Part shown: piece after piece, positions 10,691-20,963 of the stretch
How positions within the stretch are numbered: position 1 is the stretch's first letter
Layout of the letters: each line of letters starts with the position of its first letter
DNA from: Undaria pinnatifida
Lineage: Eukaryota > Sar > Phaeophyceae > Laminariales > Alariaceae
Length of the DNA stretch: 64,000 nt
Assembly: GCA_012845835.1 (NCBI GenBank)
Contig: JABAKD010000012.1
Span: forward strand, 11,540,213 to 11,604,212
Reading direction: 5' to 3'
Position numbers and translations under genes: made by a program
The notes under the pieces: model-generated
Told to the model about the DNA's origin: nothing
The model's input: the letters and a program-made list of their open reading frames with translations, nothing else
Database searches by the model: none

Positions 10691-11149
10691 ATAATAGCAC
10701 AATAATACCGTAGTCTTCATCTTCGTTCCGCAATGACCCTTTTAACTGTAGCTTCGATCTGCTCCCCCATGTTACCCCGGGGCATGCGGTCGCCTGCCGC
10801 CGGGCGCATAAGGGTGGGTGAGGCGGTCGCAGGATGACCATTGCATAGTAGGCCTCATCTGCGATCGATAACAGCTGCACAGTACACTGAAGTTACTACG
10901 TGGGCGGTATCGTGTATTCCGCGGGTCAATAGCACAGCATAGGGACACCTGTGCGACGATTCGGGTGGTTCGTTTCTGCCAACAAAGCATCTGCCACCTT
11001 GGCGGGGGGTTACACAAATTGGAGGAATCGCCCGACATCATTGGAATCCTCTTAATGTCCCGTGATTCGGTAGTTGTTGTGAATCTCCCTTTTGTTTAGG
11101 ACCCTATCGTGACGAGCTGTTACGGAGTGCTCTAGAGATCTGTGGATGG
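10691..11149. other. No recognisable feature
   Basis: Unique sequence with short overlapping frames only (63-89 codons, minus strand) and no domain or repeat that I can support. Confidence 0.35.
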
Positions 11150-11396
11150 GACGCGTGCTACGATAGGGGTAGCAAATTCTCCTGAACGTTTTCTTTATGA
11201 CGGGGCTCCTTAACCCAAAAACGTCAGAAATAGGCTATTTATTTTGCATGATTCTCATTGTGTACCTGAGCCACATGGGGGTTTTCATCCTGCAGCAGAT
11301 TTATTTTTCTCCAAACCAGTTCTTGGGAGAGGACTTAAGCTCCCAAATTGAGGAATCTCAGCAAAAAGGTGGTGCACCTCTATCGTAGAACGCGTC
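11150..11396. mobile_element. A-family MITE, intact, TSD ATGG
   Basis: A 247-bp element in the orientation opposite to the copy at 55710. It begins GACGCGTGCTACGATAGGGG and ends CTCTATCGTAGAACGCGTC. ATGG occurs at 11146-11149 and 11397-11400. The interior holds GGGGCTCCTTAACCC, CTGAGCCACATGGGGGTTTTCATCC and GGGAGAGGACTTAAGCTCCC. Confidence 0.85.
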
Positions 11397-11921
11397 ATGG
11401 ATAGTCTATAATTTCGACATGTTTGACGTGAAACCATGTCTTGGTTGGCGTGAAACCAGGTGGTGGTAGAGGTCACGGCCACATCAAGGCCATCATAGAT
11501 GGGCGACCGTGTTAGTGACGATGATGATGGCTCACGCAGGAAACCTGTCATAGTCCACTGCCATGCTCTGCTCTCTGGTTGTCTTCAAGCGTTCGACCAA
11601 GACAACGGTGCAGTTGTAGGCAGTCACTTTTGGGGACTCGTTTTTAAGTGGGTCTGGTTCACTCGCGCGAGAGTGTCCCCGCTGTTGCTGCTTCCATAGA
11701 GAACTTAAGATAGTCGTGTATCATCTTGATTTTTACGGCATGATCCTGCCATGAAATGTTGATCTACTCCGAGTTAAAAACTAACGGCATGAAGACCGTT
11801 TTGCTGCGATTGCAGGTACTCATTTGGGCTACTGGCCCGAATTCATGGTGGTCCAAGACTGACAGTCTGGCTGTTGCCGTCCGGAACATAGAAATACTAA
11901 TCTCAATTTGCGCTTGTAATA

Positions 11922-12175
11922 GACGCGTGCAACGATAGAGCTGCACAACTTTTTTCTCTGAGGTCTCCCCATTTGGGAGAGTAAGACCTCCCCCAAAAAA
12001 CGATTGGGAGAAAATCAGCACTGCTACCGTATGAACAATATCATGGCCTATGTAGACGACGAGAATAACGAAAACAATATCGAACCAAGACTTTCGACGA
12101 TGCTTGGGTTCAAGAGCGCCACGTGATTCAGAAACCAGTTCACATGAAAAGTTGAACCTTTATCGTCAGCACGAG
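11922..12175. mobile_element. A-family MITE, decayed
   Basis: Left end GACGCGTGCAACGATAGAGC. The internal order GGTCTCCCCATTTGGGAGAG, ATCATGGCCTATG and TTCAGAAACC is A-type. The right end (TTTATCGTCAGCACGAGTG) is a mutated inverse of the left. Confidence 0.65.
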
Positions 12176-12663
12176 TGTGTATTAAGGCGGGCGACGCGTG
12201 CTTATTCTCATTGTCTTCCAGCTAACAGATCTTGAATACAGAGAGGAGAGTACCTTGCAAAATATGGTGATGTGGGCCGCGCACTGTTCGCAAGATACTG
12301 GTCGAATGACTGTGAAGCTACCAACCAGTTCTGTGAATGACGGCATTAGCGATTGTGTTGCCAAAACTTCTGCTTTGACCGTGAATAGACGACAGTGGTG
12401 GTAGCAGCTAACGAACAACAAAAATGATAATAATATATTGTGGACCACAACCATTTCGTGGTCTGAACCTTTAGTTCAGAACACCTGTCATTCAACCCAG
12501 AAATATCTTCCACAACAAGTACCTCCCTTGTCAAGTACGCGTAGGACATTTCTAAACTATGGCTCCCTGATGCACCACCTATCTACGGTTACGTACGGGG
12601 TATTCCAGAGTGTGTTAAACTTTCCTCGCGGTCGATGGGTAATTGCTCAAATAACCATCGATA
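12176..12663. other. No recognisable feature
   Basis: Unique sequence without a domain, repeat or credible exon. Frames of 67-90 codons overlap on both strands. Confidence 0.35.
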
Positions 12664-12932
12664 GACCAAGGCTACGGTAGGGGGGGTACCCCCGTTTTCA
12701 CTGGTGTGTTTGAGCCACTCGCACGAGTGACTCTGTACCTCACGGATGAAGAGGGTTTAGGCAGTTATTTTGGAGCATCTTAGATTACCTTTGCATTGCG
12801 GATGGATTTCGTCAATATAAAACATGAAGAAAACGTAAGAACGCAAAAGAAAAAAGGGGTTACTCGCGCGAGTGGCCCCTAGCCACTGAAATTTAAGGCC
12901 CAAAAAGGGACCCCCCTACCGTAGCCTGGGTC
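12664..12932. mobile_element. C-family MITE, intact, TSD GATA
   Basis: 269 bp, opposite orientation to the copy at 556. The left end GACCAAGGCTACGGTAGGGG and the right end inverse to it (CCCCCCTACCGTAGCCTGGGTC) are flanked by GATA at 12660-12663 and 12933-12936. A subterminal ACTCGCGCGAGT palindrome lies at about 12861 and a weaker ACTCGCACGAGT at about 12717. Confidence 0.85.
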
Positions 12933-13789
12933 GATAGTAAGTGCAAATGATACCTCGATATTCGAATCGACTACGAGTGTAGTCTATGGGGCCGGAAAAA
13001 GAAAATAAAAAACAATAGTAATGCACGTACGTCAGCGTCTACTCTACACTTCGAATAGACAAAAATCTTATTTAAGCCACACACAGCAGATACGTAGTAC
13101 ATCATTAGCAGATAGAGCTCTACACGGTAAACAGCTTTCAGAAGACGGCGCCGGGGCATCATGGCCGCTCCCCACAGATGTAATATACTGGGTAACCTGA
13201 CTTCGAAGCTCAGTGGGTAGTACACTATGTAACCCACACATAACAGATTTTGAGTTTATAAGTTGAAATCTCGCCGTCTTCGTAACTAACTGGGATTTAC
13301 GGTTTTGTCACCTCGCCACGTACCGTTAATATTCCACAAAAGAAATATTCAGAAGCTCACAGTATTACCCATTCACGATATCTCAAGCGCGCACGCTCGA
13401 AACTAACAAACCTTAAGTACGAAAGAATCGGACTCATGACACAAGATTTGTTGATATGCTGTATATATATAGACTATGTGTAGCAGCCACGTATTCACAT
13501 AACTCAGTGGCCTACTAGTGGATGGACTCTCCGCTTCGGAGTCAGTCGTGTAATCGATAATATATTTGCCCGGCGTAGAGTGGCTCACGGGGAGATTGCT
13601 CTCGGTACCCGACGAGGGACCACCAGGCGGAGGAGGAGAAAAGAAGATAGAATATATATGAATTAAAGTACCGGAGTCCCGGAGGCCACTCTAAACATGC
13701 ACACCCGAAGATGACAAAATAGTGAATTGAGCAACAGCAGTAGTACCAGTAAACTGAGCCAAAGAAGGCTCAACTCGGACATATCGAAG
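12933..13789. other. No recognisable feature
   Basis: Unique, mildly AT-rich sequence. One 88-codon frame (12971-13237 -) has no motif. No repeat structure seen. Confidence 0.35.
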
Positions 13790-13935
13790 ATTGGGGCCGC
13801 TAATCATATCAATAGTTCTACTCTACCATCTCCGTAGATTCTGTGCAGTCACAAGCATCATACACCAGACTTGTGCGCAGGCATAAACCAACATTCTCCC
13901 TGCCTGTGTGCACGTCATGATAACGTTAACCAAAG
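13790..13935. repeat. G-family interspersed repeat, copy 1
   Basis: Shares long stretches with 47312-47505: ACATATCGAAGA, ATCATATCAATAGTTCTACT, GTAGATTCT-TGCAG, AGGCATAAACCAACA, CCCTGCCTGTGTGCACGTCATGAT. The order is circularly permuted between the two loci: the CCTGCCTGTG block comes last here and first at 47 kb. This suggests both derive from a tandem satellite with a unit of roughly 150-170 bp. Confidence 0.7.
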
Positions 13936-14915
13936 CGCACCATACGGAACCTTGCTTATTCAAGCAAGGTACATGCCTCTGCTCTAAAAAACCCGAATAT
14001 TGACATCAGACGCCGTCGCTAACGGAATTGAATCGCAGTATTCGTAACGTCTGCAAAGTGAAGAAGGAAGGGCACCTAAACGTCTGCAAATGCACAATTA
14101 ATCCCACATGCCAAATACAAATATTGAAACTCCCTGATTACGAATTTCATAATCAGATGTTCGTAGATACTTTACAGTTACATATATCAGACATTGATAC
14201 GAGCGAATAGTCAATTCTACAGCCCTCCTGCTCGTGACAACTGTCATGATAATGATCGCGCCATCCTACATTCCCCGCAAACTCAAAAGTACCATTCTCA
14301 AATTTAAATAAAGTATAAGAGGTTCGCTTTCAATTATTAGTCTATTATTTCATAATCCAAAATATGGGCAAAGATATAACTCCCCCACTCCGGAGTGAAA
14401 CTCCCCCTCTACGGCGTCAAGCCACATTTTGTCCAACCGGTTCTGCTCTGGCTTAGTCCATACCAAGCTCTCAAAACGCGTTGGTATTACAGGACACTTT
14501 GACTAGGACATGTGCTCTTTCAACTATCTATGGAAGCCAGCGTTCATCATACCTACCTACCCTCCCTGTTCAAGTAGATCAAGCATCCTGCCAGCTCGAC
14601 CTCCAACTCATATCACCAGGAGTTCATCGCAAGACGACGGCAGTGATGATGTCTCCGCGAGCTGAAAAGAATATGTCACGTGGACGATCGATATATCTTT
14701 CCTCCCCACCTGCTCCCAACATATATATATATATCAAATTTCTCGTCAACCGCTCCCAAAAACAACATTTTTTTTTGCTCGTATACCCATGGTGTGCGTT
14801 CGTTCGTACATGACGTGTGATCACCTGTGGATAGTACAGCTTTGTTCCCCTTTGCCGCCTCGGTAAGGTATGCTGCCAAGCAAGCTCTAGCAGGCTTTTA
14901 GCGAGTGGGGGGGGG
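13936..14915. other. No recognisable gene
   Basis: About 1 kb of AT-rich sequence with short frames and no domain. It ends in a G run (14907-14915) that is the target of the copia insertion. Confidence 0.4.
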
Positions 14916-15138
14916 TGTTAGTTTGGATCGTCACAGCACGACGGTTACAAATGTTGTAGAGGGTTGCGTATACATTCGTAGGCGTTTTTATGCAATTTCT
15001 CTCATGAGAGGAGAGCCCCAGCACTCCGCTCTCCGCTCTCTGCTCCTTCTCTCCTCTTTGTCCTGTAATACAACGAAGATAAGAACACTCGTCAGACCGC
15101 AAGGCGGTCAGGGCATTCAGGCTTGGACTCTACGAACA
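14916..15138 (+). repeat. 5' LTR of the copia element
   Basis: 223 bp, from TGTTAGTTTGGATCG to CTCTACGAACA. Pyrimidine-rich CTCCGCTCTC repeats lie at 15020-15060. It lacks the 4-bp insertion found in the 3' LTR. Confidence 0.95.
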
Positions 15139-15164
15139 CACTAGTGGCTTGAAAGTAGAAGTTC

Positions 15165-15178
15165 TGGTACCAGGAGCC
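15165..15178 (+). other. Possible primer-binding site
   Basis: TGGTACCAGGAGCC resembles the complement of an initiator tRNA-Met 3' end (TGGTANCAGAGC type). It starts 26 bp past the LTR, farther than usual, so the assignment is tentative. Confidence 0.3.
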
Positions 15179-15182
15179 AAGG

Positions 15183-17051
15183 ATGTCTGCACAGGAAAGA
15201 GACTCCTCGGATGAGATTCAGCAGCTGAGGAACAAGGTTCAGTCGGTGATAGAGGAGAGACAAGCATCGATGATGCATGATATGAGGGAGATGATGGTCG
15301 AGCTCATGAGGAACAACGGCCGGTCGGAGTCCAGCAGCGCTGAGGGCAGAGCTGCTGTAAGGGCTAGCCCGCGAGGGGCTGAACCCACTGCTGTGAGGGG
15401 TAACGGCGCCGAGGACAGCGCTGCTGCAGGGGGTAGCCAACAAGGGGCTGAACCCACTGCTGCGGCACGACAAACTTCTGCTGCTGGCCCTGCTACGGCT
15501 GGAGGCGGTGCGCGAGGATATACAACAGCAGCAAGAGAGACGACTTTTGGTGAGGATGCCTCGAGAAGTTTTGGAGTGACGGGACGCAGGGAAGCCGCTG
15601 TTCCTGTCGAGGTTATCCAAGCAAGGGGTCAGCCAGACCAGCCAAGGGTGGCTGGAGTATGGGGGTCATACCCCGGCGGTGAGTTGAGAGTAGGATATGA
15701 TATGCCCTTACCTAGACTTCCTCTCAAAAACACCGTTGTCCCACAATTTAGTGGGAAAAAGCCCGAATTCACTGCCTGGACCAGAGACGCCAGGTACTAC
15801 GGGAAAGAAGTAGGTTTCCCATCTGCGTTTGTGTCGGATCCACCCCAGTACGTTCCAGTAGGGGAATTAGACACCGAAAACTCGGTACTTGTCGGAAGGG
15901 GGTACAGCCGCGAACGTGTGCACATACACGCATTCGCTTGGAATTTCCTTTCGACGGCCCTGAAGAGCAAGAGCGACAAGAGTATCTTGCACAGGTGCAC
16001 CTTGCCGAGAGAAGCGTGGGACGCGCTCCTCGCTTGGTACGGCCTTCAAATGACGGGGGCCAAATCCGACCTCTCCCGCCGCCTCAATAGTTTCAATATA
16101 ACGCCAGGGAGTAACCCCCTAGAAGAGATGGGCAGGATCGAAGATCTTGCCGCAGAAATGCGCACAGCAGGAATGACCGTCGACGACCATATGCTGTACA
16201 CCATTTTCATTGACGCTCTGCCTGCCGAATACGAGGTGGAGGCAAGGAACCTTGCATCTCGTGACAGTATCGGCCGCGATGACATCATCAAGGCTGTACG
16301 AGAACGGCATCACCGACTTTCTGGAAGCAGGAAGAAGGGGTCCAATGCTGGCCATGCCGGCCATGCTATGTTCGCCGGCGGCGGCGATGGTGGCCAAAGA
16401 AAAGGGGCCGGCGGCGGCGCCCACTGGAAAGGTGGAGGCCGCGGAAAAGGAAGAGATGGACGTCGGGGACGGCAAGGACGCGGCGGTAAAGGCACCAACG
16501 AGGACGGTGGTGGCTCGGTCGCGGCTGCCGGCGGTGATGGCGAGAGCGCCAAAGCCGCCGATAGTGGTACCTCCGAGGTGAGATGCCACAGGTGTGGCAA
16601 GAAGGGCCATTGGAGGATCGACTGCACGGAGGAGCTATGCAGCAGATGCCACGGACGGGGGCACGCTGCTGTTGTCTGCCCCACATCAAAAAGGGAAGCT
16701 GTGCTGGCGACGTCGGACAACGATGACGATTCTGATGTGGTCGAGGCTTCAGCTTTCAAGGCCAGAGAGACAGGCAAGTGCAGTAATGTTTCAGGCAAAA
16801 GGGGGGAAGGGGAGTCGGCTTGGCATGTTGAGGGTGAGGCCGGGCTTTGGGATAGTGGAGCATCTACTCACATGACGCCTTCCGCAGATGGCATCATCAA
16901 CTATAGAGAGTGCATTTTGAAACTGCGCACTGCTGACGGCTCAACCCGCACGATCGATGGATACGGCGATATTAACTTTGCCTTTCGATCCGGAAACGAT
17001 CTTGTACGAGTAACGCTGACTAATGTTGCGCACGTGCCAGACTTCCTATAA
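15183..17051 (+). pseudogene. gag and protease part of gag-pol
   Basis: 622 codons. The N-terminus is charged, with an Ala/Gly-rich low-complexity region (residues 40-130). A copia-type gag core (about 185-385) follows, beginning at FSGKKPEFTAW. Next come a Gly/Arg-rich basic stretch (about 390-440) and two CX2CX4HX4C zinc knuckles (468-481 and 486-499). The protease has its catalytic Asp in LWDSGASTHMTPS (DSGA at 557-560). The TAA at 17049 cuts the frame where a Tyr or similar residue is expected just before NLFSLPTLVKHGH. Two zinc knuckles are more than the single one of many plant copia elements. Confidence 0.92.
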
Positions 17052-18143
17052 AATCTATTTTCCCTACCCACTCTCGTGAAGCACGGTCACACGTTTGAAG
17101 GACGTCCCGCAGGGATTGTAGTCAAGCTCGAGTCTGAGCGTTCGATCGTGTTTCCGTTGACCGGGAACCTGTACAGCCTGTACGGCTACCGGGTCGACTG
17201 CAGCACTAGGGGAGATGCCTGTGCTGTACTCGCCCCGGAAAAACTGCCAAACAAGCCCGTTGTCAACATAAACGACTACCACTGCGCGGCCGGACACTCC
17301 CATGAGGCACTGCTCCGCAAAACCGCGAAGCAGCGAGGGGTCGTCCTCGAGGGAAAGCTGCTGGAGTGCAAAGGGTGCTCCATGGCGAAGAGTCTCCGTC
17401 GAGGTATCGAGCAGGCCACACACACTCGAGCAGATAAGAAGCTCGGGAGGGATTTTGTGGATTTGAGTTGGCCTAAGGTGGTAGAGTCTGACGGGTGAAA
17501 GCGTTATACTCTCATCGTGCGCGACGATTTTTCACGGTATACGTAGGTGTACTTTATGCGCCACAAATCGGACGCCGCGGAAACGTTCAAGCACTTCCTC
17601 TCGGACACTCGTGCAGGTGGTGTCCCGTCACAGGTGGTGACCGTCCGATCCGATGGGGGCGGTGAATTTTGCGGGGGAAGGTTTGGCGACCTATGTAGAT
17701 CGCGTTGCATTAAGCAAGAATTCACCACGGCCGACAGTCCCCAATTCAATGGGGTAGCCGAGCGCGCGCTAGGTTTCATTGAGACGGCCGCAATGGCCGG
17801 TCGAATCCAAGCTCGTGAGCTTTTTCCCGGCGCGCAATTGCCGGCAACTGAATCGTTGTGGGCTGAAGCGTCGCACTGGGCGTGCGATGCTCTAAGCTGC
17901 ACGGCAACGTCCGCTAACCCCGCAAACAAGTCGCCGTACGAAATGTGGTACGGTAATTCCCCCCCGGTAGTGCTTCTACCTTTCCTCAAGCCTGGTTACT
18001 GCAAGGTGAAGAGGAAAAACAAGTCTCAGCCGAACGCACAGGAGTGTTTTTACCTGGGCCCTGCGCCTAACCACCCCCGAGACGCCGTACGAGTGCTGAC
18101 CAAACACCGTACTCTGCGTATCACGCGCCATGTCACCTGGTAG
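17052..18143 (+). pseudogene. Integrase part of gag-pol
   Basis: Same frame as gag. A zinc-binding pre-integrase segment (17270-17390) has His-His then CKGC. The catalytic core has Asp in FVDLSW, Asp in VRSDGGGEF and Glu in FNGVAERALG, the D,D35E triad of copia integrases. The C-terminal GKGK-type segment ends ECFYLGPAPNHPRD...RHVTW. Stops at 17496 and 17544 flank DDFSRYT, and a TAG at 18141 follows HVTW. Confidence 0.9.
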
Positions 18144-18852
18144 CGCGTGTCGCCTTCACCACCTGTACCTGCCCCGATGCATGACTCCCTGTCCTAGGAA
18201 GAGGGGGGGTCCGAGGCCGACGACGAGAGCACGTCAGATGGAGGTGGGGGGTGTGGTAATGGACGAGCAGGACGAAGGTCTGGCTCGCCTGACCGACATC
18301 GACGTGACGTGGGGGTTTGATCTGCACGCGTTCTTGCGGGAGCGCTCACAGGAGGCACCTGTCTATGACGATGCTGGCGACGGAACAGCCGAGACGATGG
18401 ACTCGTCTCAAGGGGGCGCGGTAGACGCCTCCTCGGTCCCGGCAGGGAGGGCCGAAACAGTCGAGACGGTGGATTCGTCTCAAAGGGGCGCGGTAGACGC
18501 CTCCTCGGTCCCGGCAGGGAGGGCCGAAAGCGGCTCAGACGCATCAGCAACCTCCGGCACCGACCAAGGGAACGGCGAAGGTCCCCCCGCGGTCCTGTCG
18601 GGCAGGGAAGCTCACGAGCTAAGTAGCAGGGGACGGCTACCCCCGACAGTAATGGGCCGGACCCGGGGTCAGAGCCAACCCCTGCAGGATGAATCTGCCC
18701 AACGTCAGCGTGTGATCGAGAACGCGATGCCTGCGGCAGTGCAAAAGTGGACGGAGTTTGGGAGTATACCGGCAAATACATCTTGGACGACGGAGGATGC
18801 AACGGCTATGATGGCCGGAGGACCTGCTGCGGAAGAAAATACAGGGGAGTAG
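18144..18852 (+). pseudogene. Linker between integrase and reverse transcriptase
   Basis: Acidic, low-complexity region. It opens in the integrase frame (EEGGSEADDESTSDGGG) and, after a G run at about 18243-18250, continues one frame over as VVMDEQDEGLARL, marking the frameshift. Residues encoded by 18391-18462 and 18463-18534 are a 72-bp (24-codon) in-frame tandem duplication carrying DSSQ-GAVDASSVPAGRAE. A TAG at 18850 separates it from the reverse transcriptase. Confidence 0.8.
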
Positions 18853-19761
18853 AACGTGTGCATGCCTAGTGGGTTTCCAGAAGATAGAGAACCATCTCCG
18901 CAATCCGTAGCAAATGTAGAGCGTTCCCTATACAGGGCGGCGTGGCGTGAGGCCATGAAGACTGAGTTGGACGGTCACAAAACGACCGGTACATACAAAG
19001 CTGCGACTCCGCCGCGAGGGCGGAAACCCGTAGGTTCAAAATGGGTATATTCCTACAAGACGGACAAGAATGATACCAAAACGAAGACGAAAGCAAGACT
19101 GGTGGCTAAGGGCTTTAGCCAGGTGCAAGACGTAGATTACTTTCAAACGTTTGCACAAACCCCATCGTCAGCGTCAACCAAAATTCTGGCGGCCGTTGCA
19201 AATGAGCAAGGTCTGAAGATTTGCCATTTAGACGTAACACAATCTTTTGTCCGCGCGAAACTCGACGCCGAAATGGACATGAAACTACCGGATGGGTGTG
19301 GTGACATGTCAGGAAAGAGTGTTCGCTTCAACAGATTATTATATGGTCTAAAACAAAGTGGACGGCAGTGGGCCGGACTATTGGTAGAGACCGTGGTAGA
19401 ATTCGGCATGGAGCAGAGTAGGACTGATCCCTGTGTCTTTCGCATGGTTGTGGATGGCAAGGTAGAACTGATTATGGCCGTTCATGTAGATGACATTGTG
19501 ATTGCAGGATCGGACAAGACGTGCAGAGATTTTCATGCCGCATGAAATACTAATTTTTCCACGAATAATCTAGGCGAGTTAACTTGGTATACTGGTTGTG
19601 CTTTCAAGCGTAACTAGGAATTGGTCACGTTGGAGATCACGCAGAAGGCTTTCGTTGAAAGCATGCTGAATTGTTTTGGTGTGAACTCGTTCTCTGACAT
19701 CCCCGCGACCCCTGGCGTTGAACTAGGTCCAAGAGAGGAGGGCGAACCAAAGGGAGACTGA
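18853..19761 (+). pseudogene. Reverse transcriptase part of gag-pol
   Basis: RVT_2-type copia reverse transcriptase: WREAMKTELD at the start, KWVYSYK, ARLVAKGFSQ, the first catalytic Asp in CHLDVTQSF, RLLYGLKQSGRQW, and the catalytic pair in AVHVDDIVIAG (HVDD in place of YVDD). Stops at 19543 (after DFHAA), 19615 and 19759 break the thumb/connection region. Confidence 0.92.
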
Positions 19762-20466
19762 CCCTACAGGGAGGTTGTGGGCAGTCTGATGTGGCTGTCG
19801 ACCATGACGCGGCCAGACGTCTCGAACGCGGCGCGTGCTGTGGCGCGCCATTCTCACAACCCCACCGACAGGCACTGGAAAGCAGTTCTGAAGATCATGG
19901 CATACCTCGACGGGACAAGGGGTATGGGTTTGACTTTTGTAAGAGGTTCGGGAATGGGTCTGACTGCATATAGCGATGCTGACTACGCTGATAAGTCGAA
20001 TGACAGGCGCTCGGGTTCGGGGACGACAATTACCTTGGGGGGTGCTGCCGTCAGTTGGGCAAGTAGCACGCAGAGGTGCGTTACGTTGTCTACAGCAGAA
20101 GCAGAGTATGTAGCCCTGGGTGAAGGGGTGAAGGAGGCTCTGTTTACGGGGGCAGCATTACACTTCATTTGTCCAGAGCTAACCGGATCGTGTGTCCGAG
20201 TTTTTGAAGATAATCAGGGGGCCCTAGCACTGGCTGAGAACCCTCTTAGTTCTGAGCGCAGCAAGCACACAGATGTGCGGTTCCATTTCGTCCGAGAGCT
20301 ACTTCTTGCAAAGAAAATTGATATTTAATTCGTAGCTTCGGAACAGCAGCACGCGGATATTTTGACGAAATCCCTTGCTGCGACCCCTTTTAAATCTCAG
20401 CGTAAGTTTTTGTTGATAATGAGTAAAGGGTGTGAGCATTATTCGTACCATGTTTTAGTCATGTGA
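19762..20466 (+). pseudogene. RNase H part of gag-pol
   Basis: Copia RNase H: YREVVGSLMWL, TRPDVSNAARAVARHSHNP, catalytic Asp in YSDADYADK, Glu in STAEAEYVAL, Asp in FEDNQGALAL, then SKHTDVRFHFVREL. A TAA at 20326 interrupts before FVASEQQHADILTKSL, and translation would end at the TGA at 20464. Confidence 0.92.
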
Positions 20467-20736
20467 GGAATAATTTGTCAGGCCGCTACCCCACGCTACT
20501 TTGAGGGGCATGGGTGAGTAGGGCGCTATTTGGCATTTTTGTTTCTGGCCATGGTAATCGTTTGAATGCGGCCATTGTTACAATCACAATGGTGTGGATG
20601 ATATAAGACATACAGGGGGTTTTGGCCCGGTGGCCGGGTTTCCTCCTGCGGGACTGTCGTTAGCTGTTCGTTGGTTCCAGCTTTTCGTTTTGGTTGCCCG
20701 GTTGGTCTCGTCACTGCTGTGAAGAGCCAGGGAGGG
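20467..20736 (+). other. Copia 3' untranslated segment and polypurine tract
   Basis: 270 bp between the last stop and the 3' LTR. It ends GAAGAGCCAGGGAGGG at 20721-20736, a purine-rich stretch directly next to the LTR that fits a polypurine tract for plus-strand priming. Confidence 0.75.
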
Positions 20737-20963
20737 TGTTAGTTTGGATCGTCACAGCACGACGGTTAAAAATGTTTTAGAGGGTTGCGTATACATTCGT
20801 AGGCGTTTTTATGCAATTTCTCTCATGAGAGGAGAGCTCCAGCACTCCGCTCTCCGTCCGCCCTCTGCTCCTTCTCTCCTCTCTGTCCTGTAATACAACG
20901 AAGATAAGAACACTCGTCAGACCGCAAGGCGATCAGGGCATCCAGGCTTGGACTCTACGAACA
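20737..20963 (+). repeat. 3' LTR of the copia element
   Basis: 227 bp, TGTTAG...CGAACA. It differs from the 5' LTR at about six or seven positions and by a 4-bp insertion in the CTCTCCGTCCGCC stretch. Confidence 0.95.

Larger units (their letters stand above)
15183..20466 (+). pseudogene. copia gag-pol, broken
   Basis: The frame starting at the ATG 15183 runs through gag, protease and integrase. It then shifts by +1 at about 18240-18250 (a G-rich run) and continues through the linker, reverse transcriptase and RNase H to a TGA at 20464. In-frame stops that interrupt otherwise well-conserved protein are at 17049 (TAA), 17496 (TGA), 17544 (TAG), 18141 (TAG), 18195 (TAG), 18850 (TAG), 19543 (TGA), 19615 (TAG), 19759 (TGA) and 20326 (TAA). 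Several fall where the family has Trp or Gln (17544, 18141, 19759), consistent with G-to-A or C-to-T changes. All three stop codons appear, so this is decay and not a variant genetic code. Confidence 0.92.
14916..20963 (+). mobile_element. Complete copia (Ty1) LTR retrotransposon, inactive
   Basis: A 6,048-bp element with TG...CA-bounded LTRs (14916-15138 and 20737-20963), a gag-pol region between them in the order gag, protease, integrase, reverse transcriptase, RNase H, and G runs on both sides consistent with a 5-bp GGGGG target duplication (the run before the 5' LTR is 9 G's, the one after the 3' LTR 6 G's). Integrase before reverse transcriptase is diagnostic of copia/Ty1. Roughly six or seven substitutions and one 4-bp indel separate the LTRs, so the insertion is fairly recent, yet the coding region has at least nine in-frame stops and one frameshift. 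It cannot make its own full polyprotein. Confidence 0.95.

Noticed and set aside
15141-15620. 159-codon minus-strand frame in the copia gag
   Set aside because: Shadow of gag; Ser-rich because the plus strand is Ala/Gly-rich.
18194-18802. 202-codon minus-strand frame in the copia linker
   Set aside because: Antisense shadow with Pro/Arg bias and no domain.
15183-20466. Alternative genetic code explaining the stops in gag-pol
   Set aside because: TAA, TAG and TGA all occur at conserved positions, and the host flavocytochrome exons need no reassigned stop.
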